In this document: one piece after another, positions 1-9,131 of the stretch
How the letters are laid out: every line of letters begins with the position of its first letter
Numbering within the stretch: position 1 is the stretch's first letter
NCBI GenBank assembly: GCA_026417155.1
Contig: JAOADU010000020.1
Span: 1 to 48,869, forward strand
Source of the DNA: Bacteroidales bacterium
GTDB lineage: Bacteria > Bacteroidota > Bacteroidia > Bacteroidales > GWA2-32-17
Direction: 5' to 3'
Length of the DNA: 48,869 nt
Program-made: the position numbers and the translations under genes
Notes under the pieces: model-generated
Databases searched by the model: none
Seen by the model: the letters and a program-made list of their open reading frames with translations, nothing else
Told to the model about the DNA's origin: nothing

Positions 1-419
1 ACTTTCAATGTGTCATAACTTTTACCTTTCTCTAAATATTCAGAATCTTGCGTATGAATACGACGTCCTTTGCTATCTAAAACGACTAAAACAGGAAAAC
101 CAAACCTTTCGGGATGTTCTAAATATTTTATTGCTTCTTCGCTTTTATTCTCTCTACTATAATTCAATGGAACCCACACATACGAAGCTTTAATAATGGA
201 ATCCACACTACTTACATTTTTACAAAATTCATGAAAGCGAATACACCAGGGGCACCAATTGCCGCCCACCTGCACTAATACGTGCTTATGGGTTTTGGCA
301 GCAGAATCAATAGCTTGCATTAACTGAATATAACCATTACGCTGAACGTCGTATATCGTCTTTTGTGCATTAACAAACCCAAAAAATATAATCAATTGCA
401 ATATTAAAAATATTTTCAT
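1..419 (-). CDS. Secreted thioredoxin-family protein (3' end outside window)
   Basis: Reading from the ATG at 419 leftwards gives about 139 codons before the window edge, so the C-terminus is missing. Residues 1-18 form a hydrophobic signal peptide ending in a typical Bacteroidota '...NAQ' cleavage site, so the protein is exported. A CxxC active site lies at residues 55-59 (W-C-P-W-C), and a 'GFPVL' segment supplies the cis-proline expected of a thioredoxin fold. The following 'DSKGR' strand also fits Thioredoxin_7-type proteins. The Pro-Trp dipeptide between the cysteines differs from the classical Gly-Pro and suggests a specialised oxidoreductase. The start overlaps the stop of the upstream DUF4831 gene (ATGA, 416-419), so the two are probably translationally coupled. 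The substrate is unknown. Confidence 0.85.
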   Translation of the reverse strand, partial: MKIFLILQLIIFFGFVNAQKTIYDVQRNGYIQLMQAIDSAAKTHKHVLVQVGGNWCPWCIRFHEFCKNVSSVDSIIKASYVWVPLNYSRENKSEEAIKYLEHPERFGFPVLVVLDSKGRRIHTQDSEYLEKGKSYDTLK

Positions 420-1582
420 TTGTCACTTTTTTTATTGCTACAGTTTTGAAAATAAAACACAGGTTCGCTTAATTTTAAAGTACCTCTTTTTAAGTACGCG
501 ATAGGTATTTTTTGTATTCTTCCGGTTTGAAATAGTAAAATCTCTTTTTCATAAAGTACATTATTCTCAAACAAAACTTTCGCTATCGCCTTGTTGGGAA
601 ATTTAAAATAAAACACATTTGATTTTTGCTTAGCTTTTTCAAACTTTAATATTTGAAACATAGCCGGAACAAAAGATTGTGATGATTTTAGTTGCAAAAT
701 AATGGGCTCAGCATCCTTTTCTGGATTTTGCAAAAGACCTTTGTTTTCAGAAAAATATGTAAGTATATATAAATTTTTTTCATCCATCGTAGGTGTCCAC
801 TTAAACCGATAGTGCAAAGTAGTTTGAAAAGTTTTTCCTAAAAATAACTCCATGTATTCTTGTTCTTGCATTCTAAGTTCTTGTGCAATATGAACGGCAG
901 CTTCACCCTGAGGAATATATTCCAACTCACCACTAAACAAATCGTACATCCTTGAGCGCAATTCAAAGATTATTTTTGCTGCTTCTTTGGCTTTATCTTC
1001 TTTTTTTAAAGTATCTACTGTTTTTCGTTGCACTGGTATTCTCGACCAAATTGTATCTATTTTTACTTGCTTATATACAGTATCAATCTTCTCATGGATA
1101 AAGGGAGATTTCGAAACTTCGCTATATAAAATCGGTTCGAAAGCACTAAATTCATGTATCTTATTATTTTCAAACCATTCATTTGACTTAGGAATATCAT
1201 TTACCGTATTTATTGAATAAATAAGCCCATCGTAACTTTGTTGTATAGATTTCCAGGGTAATTTTTTTGAATAATTTATCAAGAAAATTTGTTCGCTATC
1301 GGCAACTTGCGATGTATTTATTTTAATATCCTTAATTGAATATTGTTCATAATTTTTTTGCACAACATTTTGAATCCCCAAATATTTAGAAGCAAACTCT
1401 GCATAAGGTCCTTTAAAATACGTTCTTTTATCTATAAAAATATCTATATACAATTCTGTTTTTGGAAGAGCATAGAGCCAATAATTTTTACCAACCTTTT
1501 TAACTTCACTAATATGAGATATTCGTACCGACGAACATGCCAATAAAAAACCACTTAATAGAAAAAAAACTAAAGCCCTCAT
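416..1582 (-). CDS. DUF4831 family lipoprotein
   Basis: The reading frame opens upstream at 1627, but the ATG at 1582 is preferred because it directly begins a lipoprotein signal peptide (M-R-A-L followed by a hydrophobic run and a lipobox 'LLACSS'). The mature protein of about 370 residues starts with a 'YALPKT' strand and later has 'GPYAEFASKYLG', which I recognise as the N-terminal signature of DUF4831, a Bacteroidota family of unknown function. The central part is rich in Lys and Glu and contains a helical segment with 'AKIIFELRSRMYDLFSGE', also typical of that family. It is probably anchored to the outer or inner membrane facing the periplasm. It is followed by the thioredoxin-like gene with a 4-base overlap, which suggests a shared envelope role. 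The biochemical function is not known. Confidence 0.8.
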   Translation of the reverse strand: MRALVFFLLSGFLLACSSVRISHISEVKKVGKNYWLYALPKTELYIDIFIDKRTYFKGPYAEFASKYLGIQNVVQKNYEQYSIKDIKINTSQVADSEQIFLINYSKKLPWKSIQQSYDGLIYSINTVNDIPKSNEWFENNKIHEFSAFEPILYSEVSKSPFIHEKIDTVYKQVKIDTIWSRIPVQRKTVDTLKKEDKAKEAAKIIFELRSRMYDLFSGELEYIPQGEAAVHIAQELRMQEQEYMELFLGKTFQTTLHYRFKWTPTMDEKNLYILTYFSENKGLLQNPEKDAEPIILQLKSSQSFVPAMFQILKFEKAKQKSNVFYFKFPNKAIAKVLFENNVLYEKEILLFQTGRIQKIPIAYLKRGTLKLSEPVFYFQNCSNKKSDK

Positions 1583-1631
1583 ATCTTTTTCTGCAAATTT
1601 ACATATATTTTCATAAAAACTTATCATTCAT

Positions 1632-1639
1632 TATCTTTA
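1632..1639 (+). promoter_or_regulatory. Possible -7 box for the moaC operon
   Basis: TATCTTTA matches TAnnTTTG in seven of eight positions and lies eight bases before the moaC ATG. The segment 20 bases upstream is TTTC rather than TTTG, so the match is partial. It sits in the 65-base divergent gap between the DUF4831 gene and moaC, where a plus-strand promoter is expected. Confidence 0.35.
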
Positions 1640-1647
1640 CAACAAAA

Positions 1648-2103
1648 ATGGAAAACCAATTTTCGCATATCGACAACGATGGAAATGCACAAATGGTCAA
1701 TGTAGGGCATAAAGAAGTTTTATTACGTAAAGCAATTGCTAAAGGAAGCATTATGCTTCGACCCGAAACAATACAACAAATAAAAAACTTCAATATTAAA
1801 AAAGGCGATGTTCTAACTGTTGCAAAAATTGCAGGAATACAAGCAGCTAAACAAACTGCACATATAATTCCGTTGTGCCATCCCATATCATTTCATTATG
1901 CCAATATTGATTTTGACATTAAACAAAATTCCATTGAAGTTACTTCAACAATAGAATGTTATGCAAAAACGGGTGTAGAAATGGAGGCTCTTACTGCAGT
2001 ATCAACAGCATTATTAACAATTTACGATATGTGCAAAGCTGTCGATAAAAATATGATAATTACAGATATTCATCTAATTGAAAAACAAAAACAACAGCAA
2101 TGA
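1648..2103 (+). CDS. moaC: Cyclic pyranopterin monophosphate synthase MoaC
   Basis: This 151-residue protein matches the family's usual length of about 150-160. MoaC converts the GTP-derived 3',8-cyclo intermediate made by MoaA into cyclic pyranopterin monophosphate, the first committed molybdenum-cofactor precursor, in the cytoplasm. Visible family motifs are 'IPLCHPI' (residues 74-80), 'TGVEMEALTAVS' (108-119) and 'YDMCKAVDK' (126-134), which contain the conserved active-site His, Glu, Asp and Lys positions. The frame is open back to 1537, but the ATG at 1648 is chosen because 'MENQFSHID' is the normal N-terminus. The stop overlaps the start of the MOSC-MogA gene by four bases, so they are co-translated. 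No moaA, moaD or moaE lies in the window. Confidence 0.95.
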   Translation: MENQFSHIDNDGNAQMVNVGHKEVLLRKAIAKGSIMLRPETIQQIKNFNIKKGDVLTVAKIAGIQAAKQTAHIIPLCHPISFHYANIDFDIKQNSIEVTSTIECYAKTGVEMEALTAVSTALLTIYDMCKAVDKNMIITDIHLIEKQKQQQ

Positions 2104-3032
2104 AAGAAGTAAAAGTTGTTTCTATTAATATATCAACCGAAAAAGGCACCATAAAACAACCTATATCCAAAGCAAAACTGACAAACAAAGGTATTGAAGG
2201 CGATGCTCATGCCGGGCTGTGGCATAGACAAGTCAGCTTATTAGGCATTGAAAGCATTAAGCGTTTTGAAGCTATTCTAAAAAGAAACATTTTGCCTGGC
2301 GAATTTGCTGAAAACATTACTACCGAAGGATTAGAATTAATGGAATGTCAGCCGCTCGATACTTTTTCTAGCTGTCAAGTTGAACTTATGGTAACACAAA
2401 TTGGTAAAAGCTGTCATGGCGACGGTTGTAGCATTTTTCAACAAGTAGGTAAATGTGTCATGCCCAAAGAAGGTATTTTTGCTAAAGTAAGGCGTGAAGG
2501 AATTCTAAAAACTGGCGATTCATTTGTTTATCATCCCAAGGTATTTAAAATTGCTGTTATTACATTAAGCGACCGTGCTTCATCTGGCGAATACAACGAT
2601 TTAAGCGGCGAAATAATTAAACAAAAAATAACAGAACATTTTACCACAAAAAAACGCTTATATAAAACTTATTATCATCTTATACCCGATAATAGCGAAC
2701 TTTTAAAAAACCTCATAGTAAAAGCCATAGAAGAAAAAATTGATTATATATTCACTTCAGGTGGTACTGGAATAAGTCCAAAAGACATAACAATTGAAAC
2801 CATAAAACCACTAATAGATAAAGAAATACCCGGCATAATGGAATATATACGCATAAAATACGGACAACAAAAGCCACAAGCCCTATTAAGCAGAAGTATA
2901 GCAGGAATTGCTCAAAATTCTTGTATTTTTACACTTCCCGGAAGCACCCGAGCTACTGAAGAGTATATGAGCGAAATTTTACCTCAACTTGAACATATTA
3001 CCTACATGCTATATGGCATTGACAAGCATTAG
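2100..3032 (+). CDS. MOSC domain fused to MogA/MoaB-type molybdopterin adenylyltransferase
   Basis: This 310-residue protein has two domains. Residues about 1-145 form a MOSC domain with the conserved cysteine at 119 ('GKCVMPKEGIFAKV') and the early 'GIEGDAHAG' motif; MOSC domains are thought to carry persulfide sulfur or bind molybdenum cofactor. Residues about 148-310 are a MogA/MoaB domain, with 'AVITLSDRASSGEY', the nucleotide-binding 'TSGGTGISPKD' (219-229) and 'LPGSTRA' (279-285). MogA activates molybdopterin by adenylation before metal insertion. The ATG overlaps the moaC stop (ATGA, 2100-2103). The fusion suggests coupling of cofactor activation and sulfuration or handling, but that link is inference. 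A single long frame and both intact motif sets argue against a sequencing artefact. Confidence 0.92.
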   Translation: MKEVKVVSINISTEKGTIKQPISKAKLTNKGIEGDAHAGLWHRQVSLLGIESIKRFEAILKRNILPGEFAENITTEGLELMECQPLDTFSSCQVELMVTQIGKSCHGDGCSIFQQVGKCVMPKEGIFAKVRREGILKTGDSFVYHPKVFKIAVITLSDRASSGEYNDLSGEIIKQKITEHFTTKKRLYKTYYHLIPDNSELLKNLIVKAIEEKIDYIFTSGGTGISPKDITIETIKPLIDKEIPGIMEYIRIKYGQQKPQALLSRSIAGIAQNSCIFTLPGSTRATEEYMSEILPQLEHITYMLYGIDKH

Positions 3033-3036
3033 CAAC

Positions 3037-3639
3037 ATGCAAAAACAAAAAAAATATTACGTCGTTTGGAAAGGATACGAACCAGGAATTTATACATCGT
3101 GGGAAGATTGTCAATTACAAATTAAAGGTTTTCCAGGAGCACAATACAAGTCTTTTAAAACATTGGAAGAAGCGAATTTCGCATATCACAACCCTCAATC
3201 AATTGGTAGCACCATTGAACTAACAGAAAGCGATTACCCAAACTATGGCATCTGTGTCGATGCAGCATATAGCAGCGAAACAAAATGTATGGAGTACAGA
3301 GGAGTTTTGCTTCCTGACAAAATCGAAATATTTAGAAAAGGACCATATCCAGATGCAACAAACAACATTGGCGAATTTTTAGCATTAGTTCATGCATTGG
3401 CTTTATCAAAAAAAAATGGATGGGATTACCCTATTTATAGCGATAGTAACACTGCCATTGTTTGGGTATTATATAAAAAAGCTAATACAAAATTAGAACC
3501 TACACCTAACAACAAACATTTGTTCGAACTTATTGAAAGAGCCGAAAAATGGCTTGCAGAAAATAACTATACCAATAAAATTATAAAATGGCAAACACAA
3601 AAATGGGGAGAAATACCTGCCGATTTTGGGCGAAAATAA
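3037..3639 (+). CDS. Ribonuclease H with N-terminal viroplasmin (RNase HI-like) domain
   Basis: The ATG at 3037 gives a 200-residue protein and leaves a 4-base gap after the MOSC-MogA stop; the open frame further upstream overlaps that gene and is not used. Residues 6-50 ('YYVVWKGYEPGIYTSWEDC', then 'FKTLEEA') are the viroplasmin/RNase H1 hybrid-binding domain. Residues about 70-200 form an RNase H fold with acidic positions D75, E113 and D136, and with D196 in the family-typical C-terminal 'GEIPADFGRK'. It should cleave the RNA strand of RNA-DNA hybrids, in primer removal or R-loop clearance. The N-terminal domain is a common feature of Bacteroidota RNases H. Product confidence is high; the cellular role is inferred from the family. 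Confidence 0.92.
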   Translation: MQKQKKYYVVWKGYEPGIYTSWEDCQLQIKGFPGAQYKSFKTLEEANFAYHNPQSIGSTIELTESDYPNYGICVDAAYSSETKCMEYRGVLLPDKIEIFRKGPYPDATNNIGEFLALVHALALSKKNGWDYPIYSDSNTAIVWVLYKKANTKLEPTPNNKHLFELIERAEKWLAENNYTNKIIKWQTQKWGEIPADFGRK

Positions 3640-3647
3640 TATATCTT

Positions 3648-4298
3648 ATGAAGTTCAAATTTTCTATTTTATTGTTCCTTATATTCATACTTTTGTCTTG
3701 CAAAAAGAAAGACGAAAATTATATTATTTCTGGCAAAATTATCAATCCAGAAACCAATGTTTCTGTTTCATCTGCCAAAATCACTCTTTGGGGAACCAAA
3801 ATAAGTAGCGGAATTGTCCAAAATCAGCAAGAAAAACTAGCCGAATTATACTCAAATACCGATGGTACATTCGAAATCAAATTCGACAAACAAGTATATT
3901 CAGGACTAAAAATGTATATCCAAAAAAACGGTTATTTTAGTACAGAAAAAAATATTAACCCGAATAATCTTACTCCTGGCAGTGCTTACAATGTCGTTAT
4001 ACATTTCCATGCAATGTCTTGGTTAAAAACAACTGTAAAAAATGTTGGTAGTCAAAATGCTTCCGATCAATTGACATACAAACTTAGCCTACCGTACAAT
4101 GATTGCAACGACTGTTGTCCAACTCAGCAACGTGTTTTTTTGGGAACAATAGTCGATACTACGTGGATTTGTCCTGTTTATGGCGGACAATTTGTTAGTA
4201 TTTTATGGATATATTCAAATAACTTGAACAGTACGCCTCACAATGATACTATTTTCATCCCTATTGGCGATACTGTAGCTCATCCAATATTTTATTAG
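3648..4298 (+). CDS. Lipoprotein with carboxypeptidase-regulatory-like domain
   Basis: The start at 3648 follows the RNase H stop by eight bases and opens a lipoprotein signal peptide with lipobox 'ILLSC' followed by a lysine-rich 'KKKDE'. The 216-residue product has an early segment ('SGKIINPETNVSVSSAKITLWG' region) resembling carboxypeptidase-regulatory-like or SusD-associated beta-sandwich domains, common in Bacteroidota surface lipoproteins. Later a 'CNDCC' cluster adds three cysteines, of unknown meaning. I do not recognise a named family. Its 3' end overlaps the convergent histidine kinase gene by four bases. It could be a structural envelope protein; no enzymatic motif is visible. Confidence 0.75.
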   Translation: MKFKFSILLFLIFILLSCKKKDENYIISGKIINPETNVSVSSAKITLWGTKISSGIVQNQQEKLAELYSNTDGTFEIKFDKQVYSGLKMYIQKNGYFSTEKNINPNNLTPGSAYNVVIHFHAMSWLKTTVKNVGSQNASDQLTYKLSLPYNDCNDCCPTQQRVFLGTIVDTTWICPVYGGQFVSILWIYSNNLNSTPHNDTIFIPIGDTVAHPIFY

Positions 4299-6760
4299 TT
4301 AAGATATTTTTCTAAAACTTTTAATAAATCATCTTTTGTAATGGGTTTAGTTAATTGTGTTTTCATTCCACATTCTTGCATTTTCTCTTTTTCTTCTTCC
4401 TGACTAAAAGCAGTCAAACCAATGACAATAATATTCGGAACTATTGAAGCAATATGCTTGCAAGCTTCATACCCATTCATTTCAGGCATTTTAATATCCA
4501 TTAATATTACATCAATGTCAGGATTGTTTTTAACTAACTCAATCGCTTCTCTACCATTAGATGCAAACAACAATTGAAGATTGTATGGGAATAAATATTC
4601 GCGAATTAAATGAGCATTGTCAGATATATCTTCAACAATAAGAATTTTCTTACCTGAAGGAATATGGTAAGAAATTGTTCTTTCTTTACCTTTCTCATCC
4701 GAAATAAGTTCGACAGGCATGTATGGCAACCAAACTATAAACTCAGAGCCCATTCCTACTTCAGATTTTACTTCTATTTCGCCACCCATAAGCTTAACAT
4801 ACGACTTAACAATCGAAAGTCCTAAGCCCATACCACTCGAAGGATGCTTTTTTAATACATCACCAACTTGAATAAAGCGTTCAAAAATATACGGTAAAAC
4901 ATCTTCTGCTATACCAATTCCTGTATCTTTTACAACGATTTTTAGTTTATCTGTATCTAAATTTATAGAAACAGTTATTGTGCCTCTTTCTGTAAATTTA
5001 ATGGCATTATTAATTAAATTTATGAGTACCTGATTAATTTTTGTTTCATCTAATAATACCCACGACTTATCTTCACTAATGCGTTGAAAAATAATTTCTA
5101 CACGCTTTTTGGCTAATAATGGCTTTAACGATTTGATGACAGTTTCAGTGAGTTGATTAATATTTACTTTGTGATAATGAACGCGTTCTTCGCCTGCTTC
5201 TATGGTTGCTGTATTGATAATATTTGTAATTACGCTCAATAAATGTTTTCCACTAGCCTGAACTATTTCAATATATTGAAGAGCTTTTTCGTCGTTATAT
5301 ATTCTTTTGGCAAGTAAATCGGTAAAACCCAAAATAGCATTTAATGGAGTGCGGATTTCGTGTGAAATATTGTTTAAAAACGTTGATTTAAGCCTATCAC
5401 TAGCTTCTGCTTTTTCTTTAGCTTTCACTAGTTCTTCATTTAACCTTTGAATGCGTTGATTTGTTTGAGTTAATTCTTCATTAATTGAAATATATTCTTC
5501 GTTTTGCACTTTCAATTGTCGTTCACTTTCTTCTAATTGTGCTATAAACTCTTGCAATTTATTTTGTGCATCAATCATATCTGTAATATCGAATGCAGTT
5601 GCTATAGCGGCAGGTTTCCCTTGATATTGGGAAATAAAAGCACCACTAAATTTAATCCATCGCTCTTCTCCATCTTTTCTCAAAATTTTAAACTCATAAG
5701 TATTGGGCATGGGCTCGCCTGCTAATCGTCTTTGTCCTCGCTCTTTTACCATTTCGCGATGATCGGGATGTACTACATCCCAAAAATTCATCGTAAATAA
5801 TTCTTCCTGAGTAAATCCTGTTATTTTCTCAGTTGCTTGATTCAAAAAGACAAATTTGTTGTCTTGATAAATAAAAATTGCAGCAGAGGTTGTATTAGCT
5901 AAATTTCTAAATTTTTCCTCGCTTTCTAATAAAGCATTTAAAATATTTTTTCTATCGGTAATATCAGTAATAAAGCCTTCTAAAAACAATAAATTTCCAG
6001 AGCTATCGTAAATACCACGACCGCGTTCCCAAACCCATCGTATTTCTCCATTTTTTGTAATTATTTCATATTCATCTTCAAATGTTTCCTTATTGGCTAA
6101 AACCTTTTGCCATTTATTCCACAAATATTCTTGATATTTCGGAACAATGATATCATTGAATGAAATAACCGCATTATTAATAAATTCATTCGATTTATAT
6201 CCTGTAACTAATTCGCATCCCTGACTAATATATTGCATTGTCCAATTCTTATCGTTTGCACAGCGATATACAAATCCGGGCAAGTTGTCTACTAGAGTTT
6301 CATATTTGCGTTTTTCTTCTTTCATGTTAAATTCTATTTGCTTAATTAGTGTAATATCTTTTATTAAATGAAAAAAATACTTGATTTTCCCTTTTTTTAT
6401 CACCGGATCTACTGCAATAAAATATATTCTTCCATCTTTTTCTAATTCCATCTCTTCTCTTTGCAGCGAATGTTTCGATTTAATCAACACACAACCATCA
6501 ATATGTTCTTTATTATTGTGAATGAGTGTGTGGCAATATTTCCCCTTGATTTCATCAACTGTTTTTCCTAAAAACTTCTGCATACTTTGATTGACTGCAA
6601 TTATTCTTCCATCATTATTTAAAATAGAAATTGGCTCAGATACATTTTCAAAGATTTCTTTCCATATACTTTCATTTCTTATTTTGCTTATATAAAAACG
6701 AAATAAAAAACCCAAAAAAATACCTAATAAAAATGAAAGGAATAAAAATAATATAATCAT
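4295..6760 (-). CDS. PAS-domain hybrid sensor histidine kinase/response regulator
   Basis: This 821-residue protein has one N-terminal membrane segment (about residues 2-24) and almost no periplasmic part. Three PAS domains follow (about 33-145, 152-270 and 280-398), then a coiled coil (about 398-458). The HisKA domain carries the phospho-accepting His467 in 'NNISHEIRTPLN'. An HATPase domain follows with 'DTGIGI' (612-617) and 'GMGLGLS' (643-649). A C-terminal receiver domain carries the phospho-acceptor Asp755 in 'VILMDIKMPEMNG'. It should sense a cytoplasmic signal (redox, ligand or light-type PAS input), autophosphorylate and pass phosphate internally. No HPt or DNA-binding regulator is adjacent, so its output is unknown. 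The second and third PAS domains have the PAC-type ending 'ITD'. It stands alone between convergent and same-strand neighbours. Confidence 0.95.
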   Translation of the reverse strand: MIILFLFLSFLLGIFLGFLFRFYISKIRNESIWKEIFENVSEPISILNNDGRIIAVNQSMQKFLGKTVDEIKGKYCHTLIHNNKEHIDGCVLIKSKHSLQREEMELEKDGRIYFIAVDPVIKKGKIKYFFHLIKDITLIKQIEFNMKEEKRKYETLVDNLPGFVYRCANDKNWTMQYISQGCELVTGYKSNEFINNAVISFNDIIVPKYQEYLWNKWQKVLANKETFEDEYEIITKNGEIRWVWERGRGIYDSSGNLLFLEGFITDITDRKNILNALLESEEKFRNLANTTSAAIFIYQDNKFVFLNQATEKITGFTQEELFTMNFWDVVHPDHREMVKERGQRRLAGEPMPNTYEFKILRKDGEERWIKFSGAFISQYQGKPAAIATAFDITDMIDAQNKLQEFIAQLEESERQLKVQNEEYISINEELTQTNQRIQRLNEELVKAKEKAEASDRLKSTFLNNISHEIRTPLNAILGFTDLLAKRIYNDEKALQYIEIVQASGKHLLSVITNIINTATIEAGEERVHYHKVNINQLTETVIKSLKPLLAKKRVEIIFQRISEDKSWVLLDETKINQVLINLINNAIKFTERGTITVSINLDTDKLKIVVKDTGIGIAEDVLPYIFERFIQVGDVLKKHPSSGMGLGLSIVKSYVKLMGGEIEVKSEVGMGSEFIVWLPYMPVELISDEKGKERTISYHIPSGKKILIVEDISDNAHLIREYLFPYNLQLLFASNGREAIELVKNNPDIDVILMDIKMPEMNGYEACKHIASIVPNIIVIGLTAFSQEEEKEKMQECGMKTQLTKPITKDDLLKVLEKYLN

Positions 6761-6827
6761 AATGAAATTATTATTTATGCAAATGTAAAATATTTAAAAT
6801 GAATAAAAAATAATAAATGTGTTTTTT

Positions 6828-7565
6828 TTACTTTTTTATCACTTTTGCAACAGCACCATTAAAAAATTCTAAAGTATATTGTGAATATTCCCATATTTCT
6901 TTTATTCCTTGATCGGTATTTATGCTCGATTTATTTTGTGGTTGTCCAATACTTTCAATAACTTGACCAATACTCATGCCCTCCCATACTTCTTTATTCA
7001 TTATGCGAATGGCATTATCCCGACCATATAATTTTTGTAATTTTTGAAACCGTGGATTTGACTCATCAACACTGCGAACGATATAAGTTTGTGTTGAATT
7101 TTTTGGCACTTGGTTTGAATTTGATTTTCCCGACAAAAAATCATCTATTTCTTGATTGGCCGCAATGGTAGAGTAATTAACATAACCAGTTTGTCCATTA
7201 TATTCAACTTTAAGATATAGATTTTCGTATTCTTTAAAAACTTTAATAGGTGTATTAGGTGGTATATTTACTATAGCTGTTCCTAAGGCCGATGGTTTGT
7301 CTCGTAGCACTGCTCCTCCCTCGCCTGTTTTAGCCATAATAACATCACCCGTAGTTTCTGCTATAAGTTGTTTTTTCTTTGCTTGCCAATCGGTTAATTC
7401 TTTGTTAATTTGTTTGAGCTGTTCCTGATATGCTATTATTCGCTGTTCGGTATTTAACTTAGCTGTTTGTAAGCTATCAATTTTTCTATCAATTTGTTTT
7501 AACGTATATTGACCAAATACTACTGTGTTTGAAAGAACACTTATTATCAAGATTATTTTCTTCAT
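6828..7565 (-). CDS. Exported bacterial SH3-domain protein with coiled coil
   Basis: The chosen ATG at 7565 begins a signal peptide ending 'VFGQ'; an in-frame ATG 21 bases upstream would only add charged residues. Residues about 20-68 are predicted coiled coil (heptad-like Lys, Gln and Glu). Residues about 75-135 form an SH3b (SH3_3) domain, seen in 'AVLRDKPS', 'VNIPPNTPIKVF' and 'GYVNYSTI'. The last 55 residues ('MSIGQVIESIGQP' to the end) look like an SmpA/BamE-type or DUF2845-like segment, usually a small envelope fold. The protein is periplasmic or surface-exposed, and SH3b domains often bind peptidoglycan. It is followed by 67 bases before the hybrid kinase and preceded by a 43-base gap after htrA, so co-transcription with htrA is plausible. 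Confidence 0.8.
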   Translation of the reverse strand: MKKIILIISVLSNTVVFGQYTLKQIDRKIDSLQTAKLNTEQRIIAYQEQLKQINKELTDWQAKKKQLIAETTGDVIMAKTGEGGAVLRDKPSALGTAIVNIPPNTPIKVFKEYENLYLKVEYNGQTGYVNYSTIAANQEIDDFLSGKSNSNQVPKNSTQTYIVRSVDESNPRFQKLQKLYGRDNAIRIMNKEVWEGMSIGQVIESIGQPQNKSSINTDQGIKEIWEYSQYTLEFFNGAVAKVIKK

Positions 7566-7608
7566 TATACTGTATCTTTTCTGCAAAATTAGTTAAAATA
7601 TTTTTTTG

Positions 7609-9039
7609 CTAATTTATAAAACTATAATATGCATACATCCCATTAGGGTACACGCCTTCTATTATTACATTTCCTTTTAATTGCGACAATAACAATTCTA
7701 CTTCTTCAGCTGTTTTAACAGGTTGACGATTAATGCTAGTTATGATAAAACCAGGTTTTATACCTACTGATCGCAATTTACCGGCTGTCAATTCAAGCAC
7801 TTTTACACCGTAACTTATACGTAACCGTTTTAAATCTTCAGGACGAGCTGTTTGAAATTTTGCACCTAAAGCATTGGTAATTGAATTGCGGATAATGTTC
7901 GTATTATTTTTTGTATTTTTTAGAATTACTTCAAGACTTAATAATTTTGTACCTCTGAGTACATCTACTGTAATTTTTTGTCCTGGCTCGAATTGGCTAA
8001 GTTGCTCTTGTAATTTAGGAATGTCTGTTATTTCGATATTATTAATCGCTTTAATAACATCACCAGGCAAAATACCTGCTTCTTTTGCAGAGCTGTTTTC
8101 ATAAACATCTTGAATATAAACGCCTTGAGTAGTCGATAAATTCTTTTCTTTGGCTAATTGATGATCGACCTGTAATATGTTTACACCTAAATAAACTCTT
8201 TGCACCTCGCCATATTTTATAAAATCTGAAACAACTTTTTTAACAATATTTGAAGGAACTGCAAATGCATAACCAATATAACTACCTGTTTGAGAAGCAA
8301 TAGCTGTATTGATGCCAACTAATTCGCCACGAGTATTAACCAACGCACCACCGCTATTACCCGGATTAACAGCCGCATCGGTTTGAATGAATGATTCTAT
8401 AGAAAATGTCGAATTAACTCCAATGTTTCGAGCTTTGGCACTTACAATGCCTGCAGTAACTGTACTTGTTAAGTTAAAAGGATTGCCAACCGCTAAAACC
8501 CATTCTCCTATTTTTAGCTCATCACTATTACCAAAACTTAAATATGGCAAGTTGTCTGCATCTATTTTTAATAAAGCTATATCGGTCGAAGGATCGGTTG
8601 CTACTAATTGAGCTTTATATGTACGCTTATCGTTTAATGTAACTTCAATATAATCTGAATTATTAACCACATGATTGTTGGTAACAATATATCCATCAGA
8701 ACTAATAATAACACCCGATCCAACAGGTAAAGTTTTTGAATAATACTGAGGTTCTGAGTAGCCAAAAAAGAAATCGAATAATGAGGTCGTCGAATATTCA
8801 ATCTTTGTTTTTACGTGTACTACGGCTTTTACAGATTGTTCTGCTGCATACGTAAAATCTACTGATTCGGGCGATAAGCCTTTTGCCGACACTACAGCAA
8901 CTGGTGGTTGTTCATTTGATTGTTTATTGAAATCAGAAACTTTCGAATCTTTATTTGTCAATATTAAATTAAAAAATATTGTAATTATAGCTGCAATTAG
9001 AGCTGTTATTACATAATTTTCAATTTTTTTCATACGCAT
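7609..9039 (-). CDS. degP: HtrA/Deg family serine endoprotease
   Basis: The product is a membrane-tethered or exported trypsin-like protease of 476 residues, with a hydrophobic N-terminal segment (about 8-27). The catalytic triad is visible: H123 in 'VTNNHVV', D153 in 'STDIALLKI' and S229 in 'NPGNSGGALV'. Two PDZ domains follow (about 275-375 and 385-470); the second is more divergent. Deg proteases degrade or refold misfolded envelope proteins and serve in envelope stress responses. The symbol is given at family level; degQ or degS cannot be excluded. Two ATGs (9039 and 9033) are possible starts, with little to separate them. It is divergent from dapF across a 92-base gap, and the minus-strand copy of that gap contains a TAGATTTG element (9063-9070). 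Confidence 0.92.
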   Translation of the reverse strand: MRMKKIENYVITALIAAIITIFFNLILTNKDSKVSDFNKQSNEQPPVAVVSAKGLSPESVDFTYAAEQSVKAVVHVKTKIEYSTTSLFDFFFGYSEPQYYSKTLPVGSGVIISSDGYIVTNNHVVNNSDYIEVTLNDKRTYKAQLVATDPSTDIALLKIDADNLPYLSFGNSDELKIGEWVLAVGNPFNLTSTVTAGIVSAKARNIGVNSTFSIESFIQTDAAVNPGNSGGALVNTRGELVGINTAIASQTGSYIGYAFAVPSNIVKKVVSDFIKYGEVQRVYLGVNILQVDHQLAKEKNLSTTQGVYIQDVYENSSAKEAGILPGDVIKAINNIEITDIPKLQEQLSQFEPGQKITVDVLRGTKLLSLEVILKNTKNNTNIIRNSITNALGAKFQTARPEDLKRLRISYGVKVLELTAGKLRSVGIKPGFIITSINRQPVKTAEEVELLLSQLKGNVIIEGVYPNGMYAYYSFIN

Positions 9040-9093
9040 TAAATTTTTTCCATAATAACAAGCAAATCTAAAACCAAATTGTATAGATTAGAT

Positions 9094-9101
9094 TACTTTT
9101 G
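9094..9101 (+). promoter_or_regulatory. Candidate -7 box for dapF
   Basis: TACTTTTG fits the Bacteroidota -7 consensus TAnnTTTG and lies 30 bases before the dapF ATG in the divergent htrA-dapF gap. A clear TTTG about 20 bases upstream is not present, so support rests on the -7 element and position only. A 'GAGG' at 9125-9128, just before the ATG, looks like a Shine-Dalgarno sequence, which is uncommon in this window. Confidence 0.4.
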
Positions 9102-9131
9102 CAGTAATTTTAAAATTAATTAACGAGGTAT

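Noticed and set aside
1537-1647. N-terminal extension of moaC by 37 codons
   Set aside because: It runs into the divergent DUF4831 gene's first codons, and the family start is the ATG at 1648.
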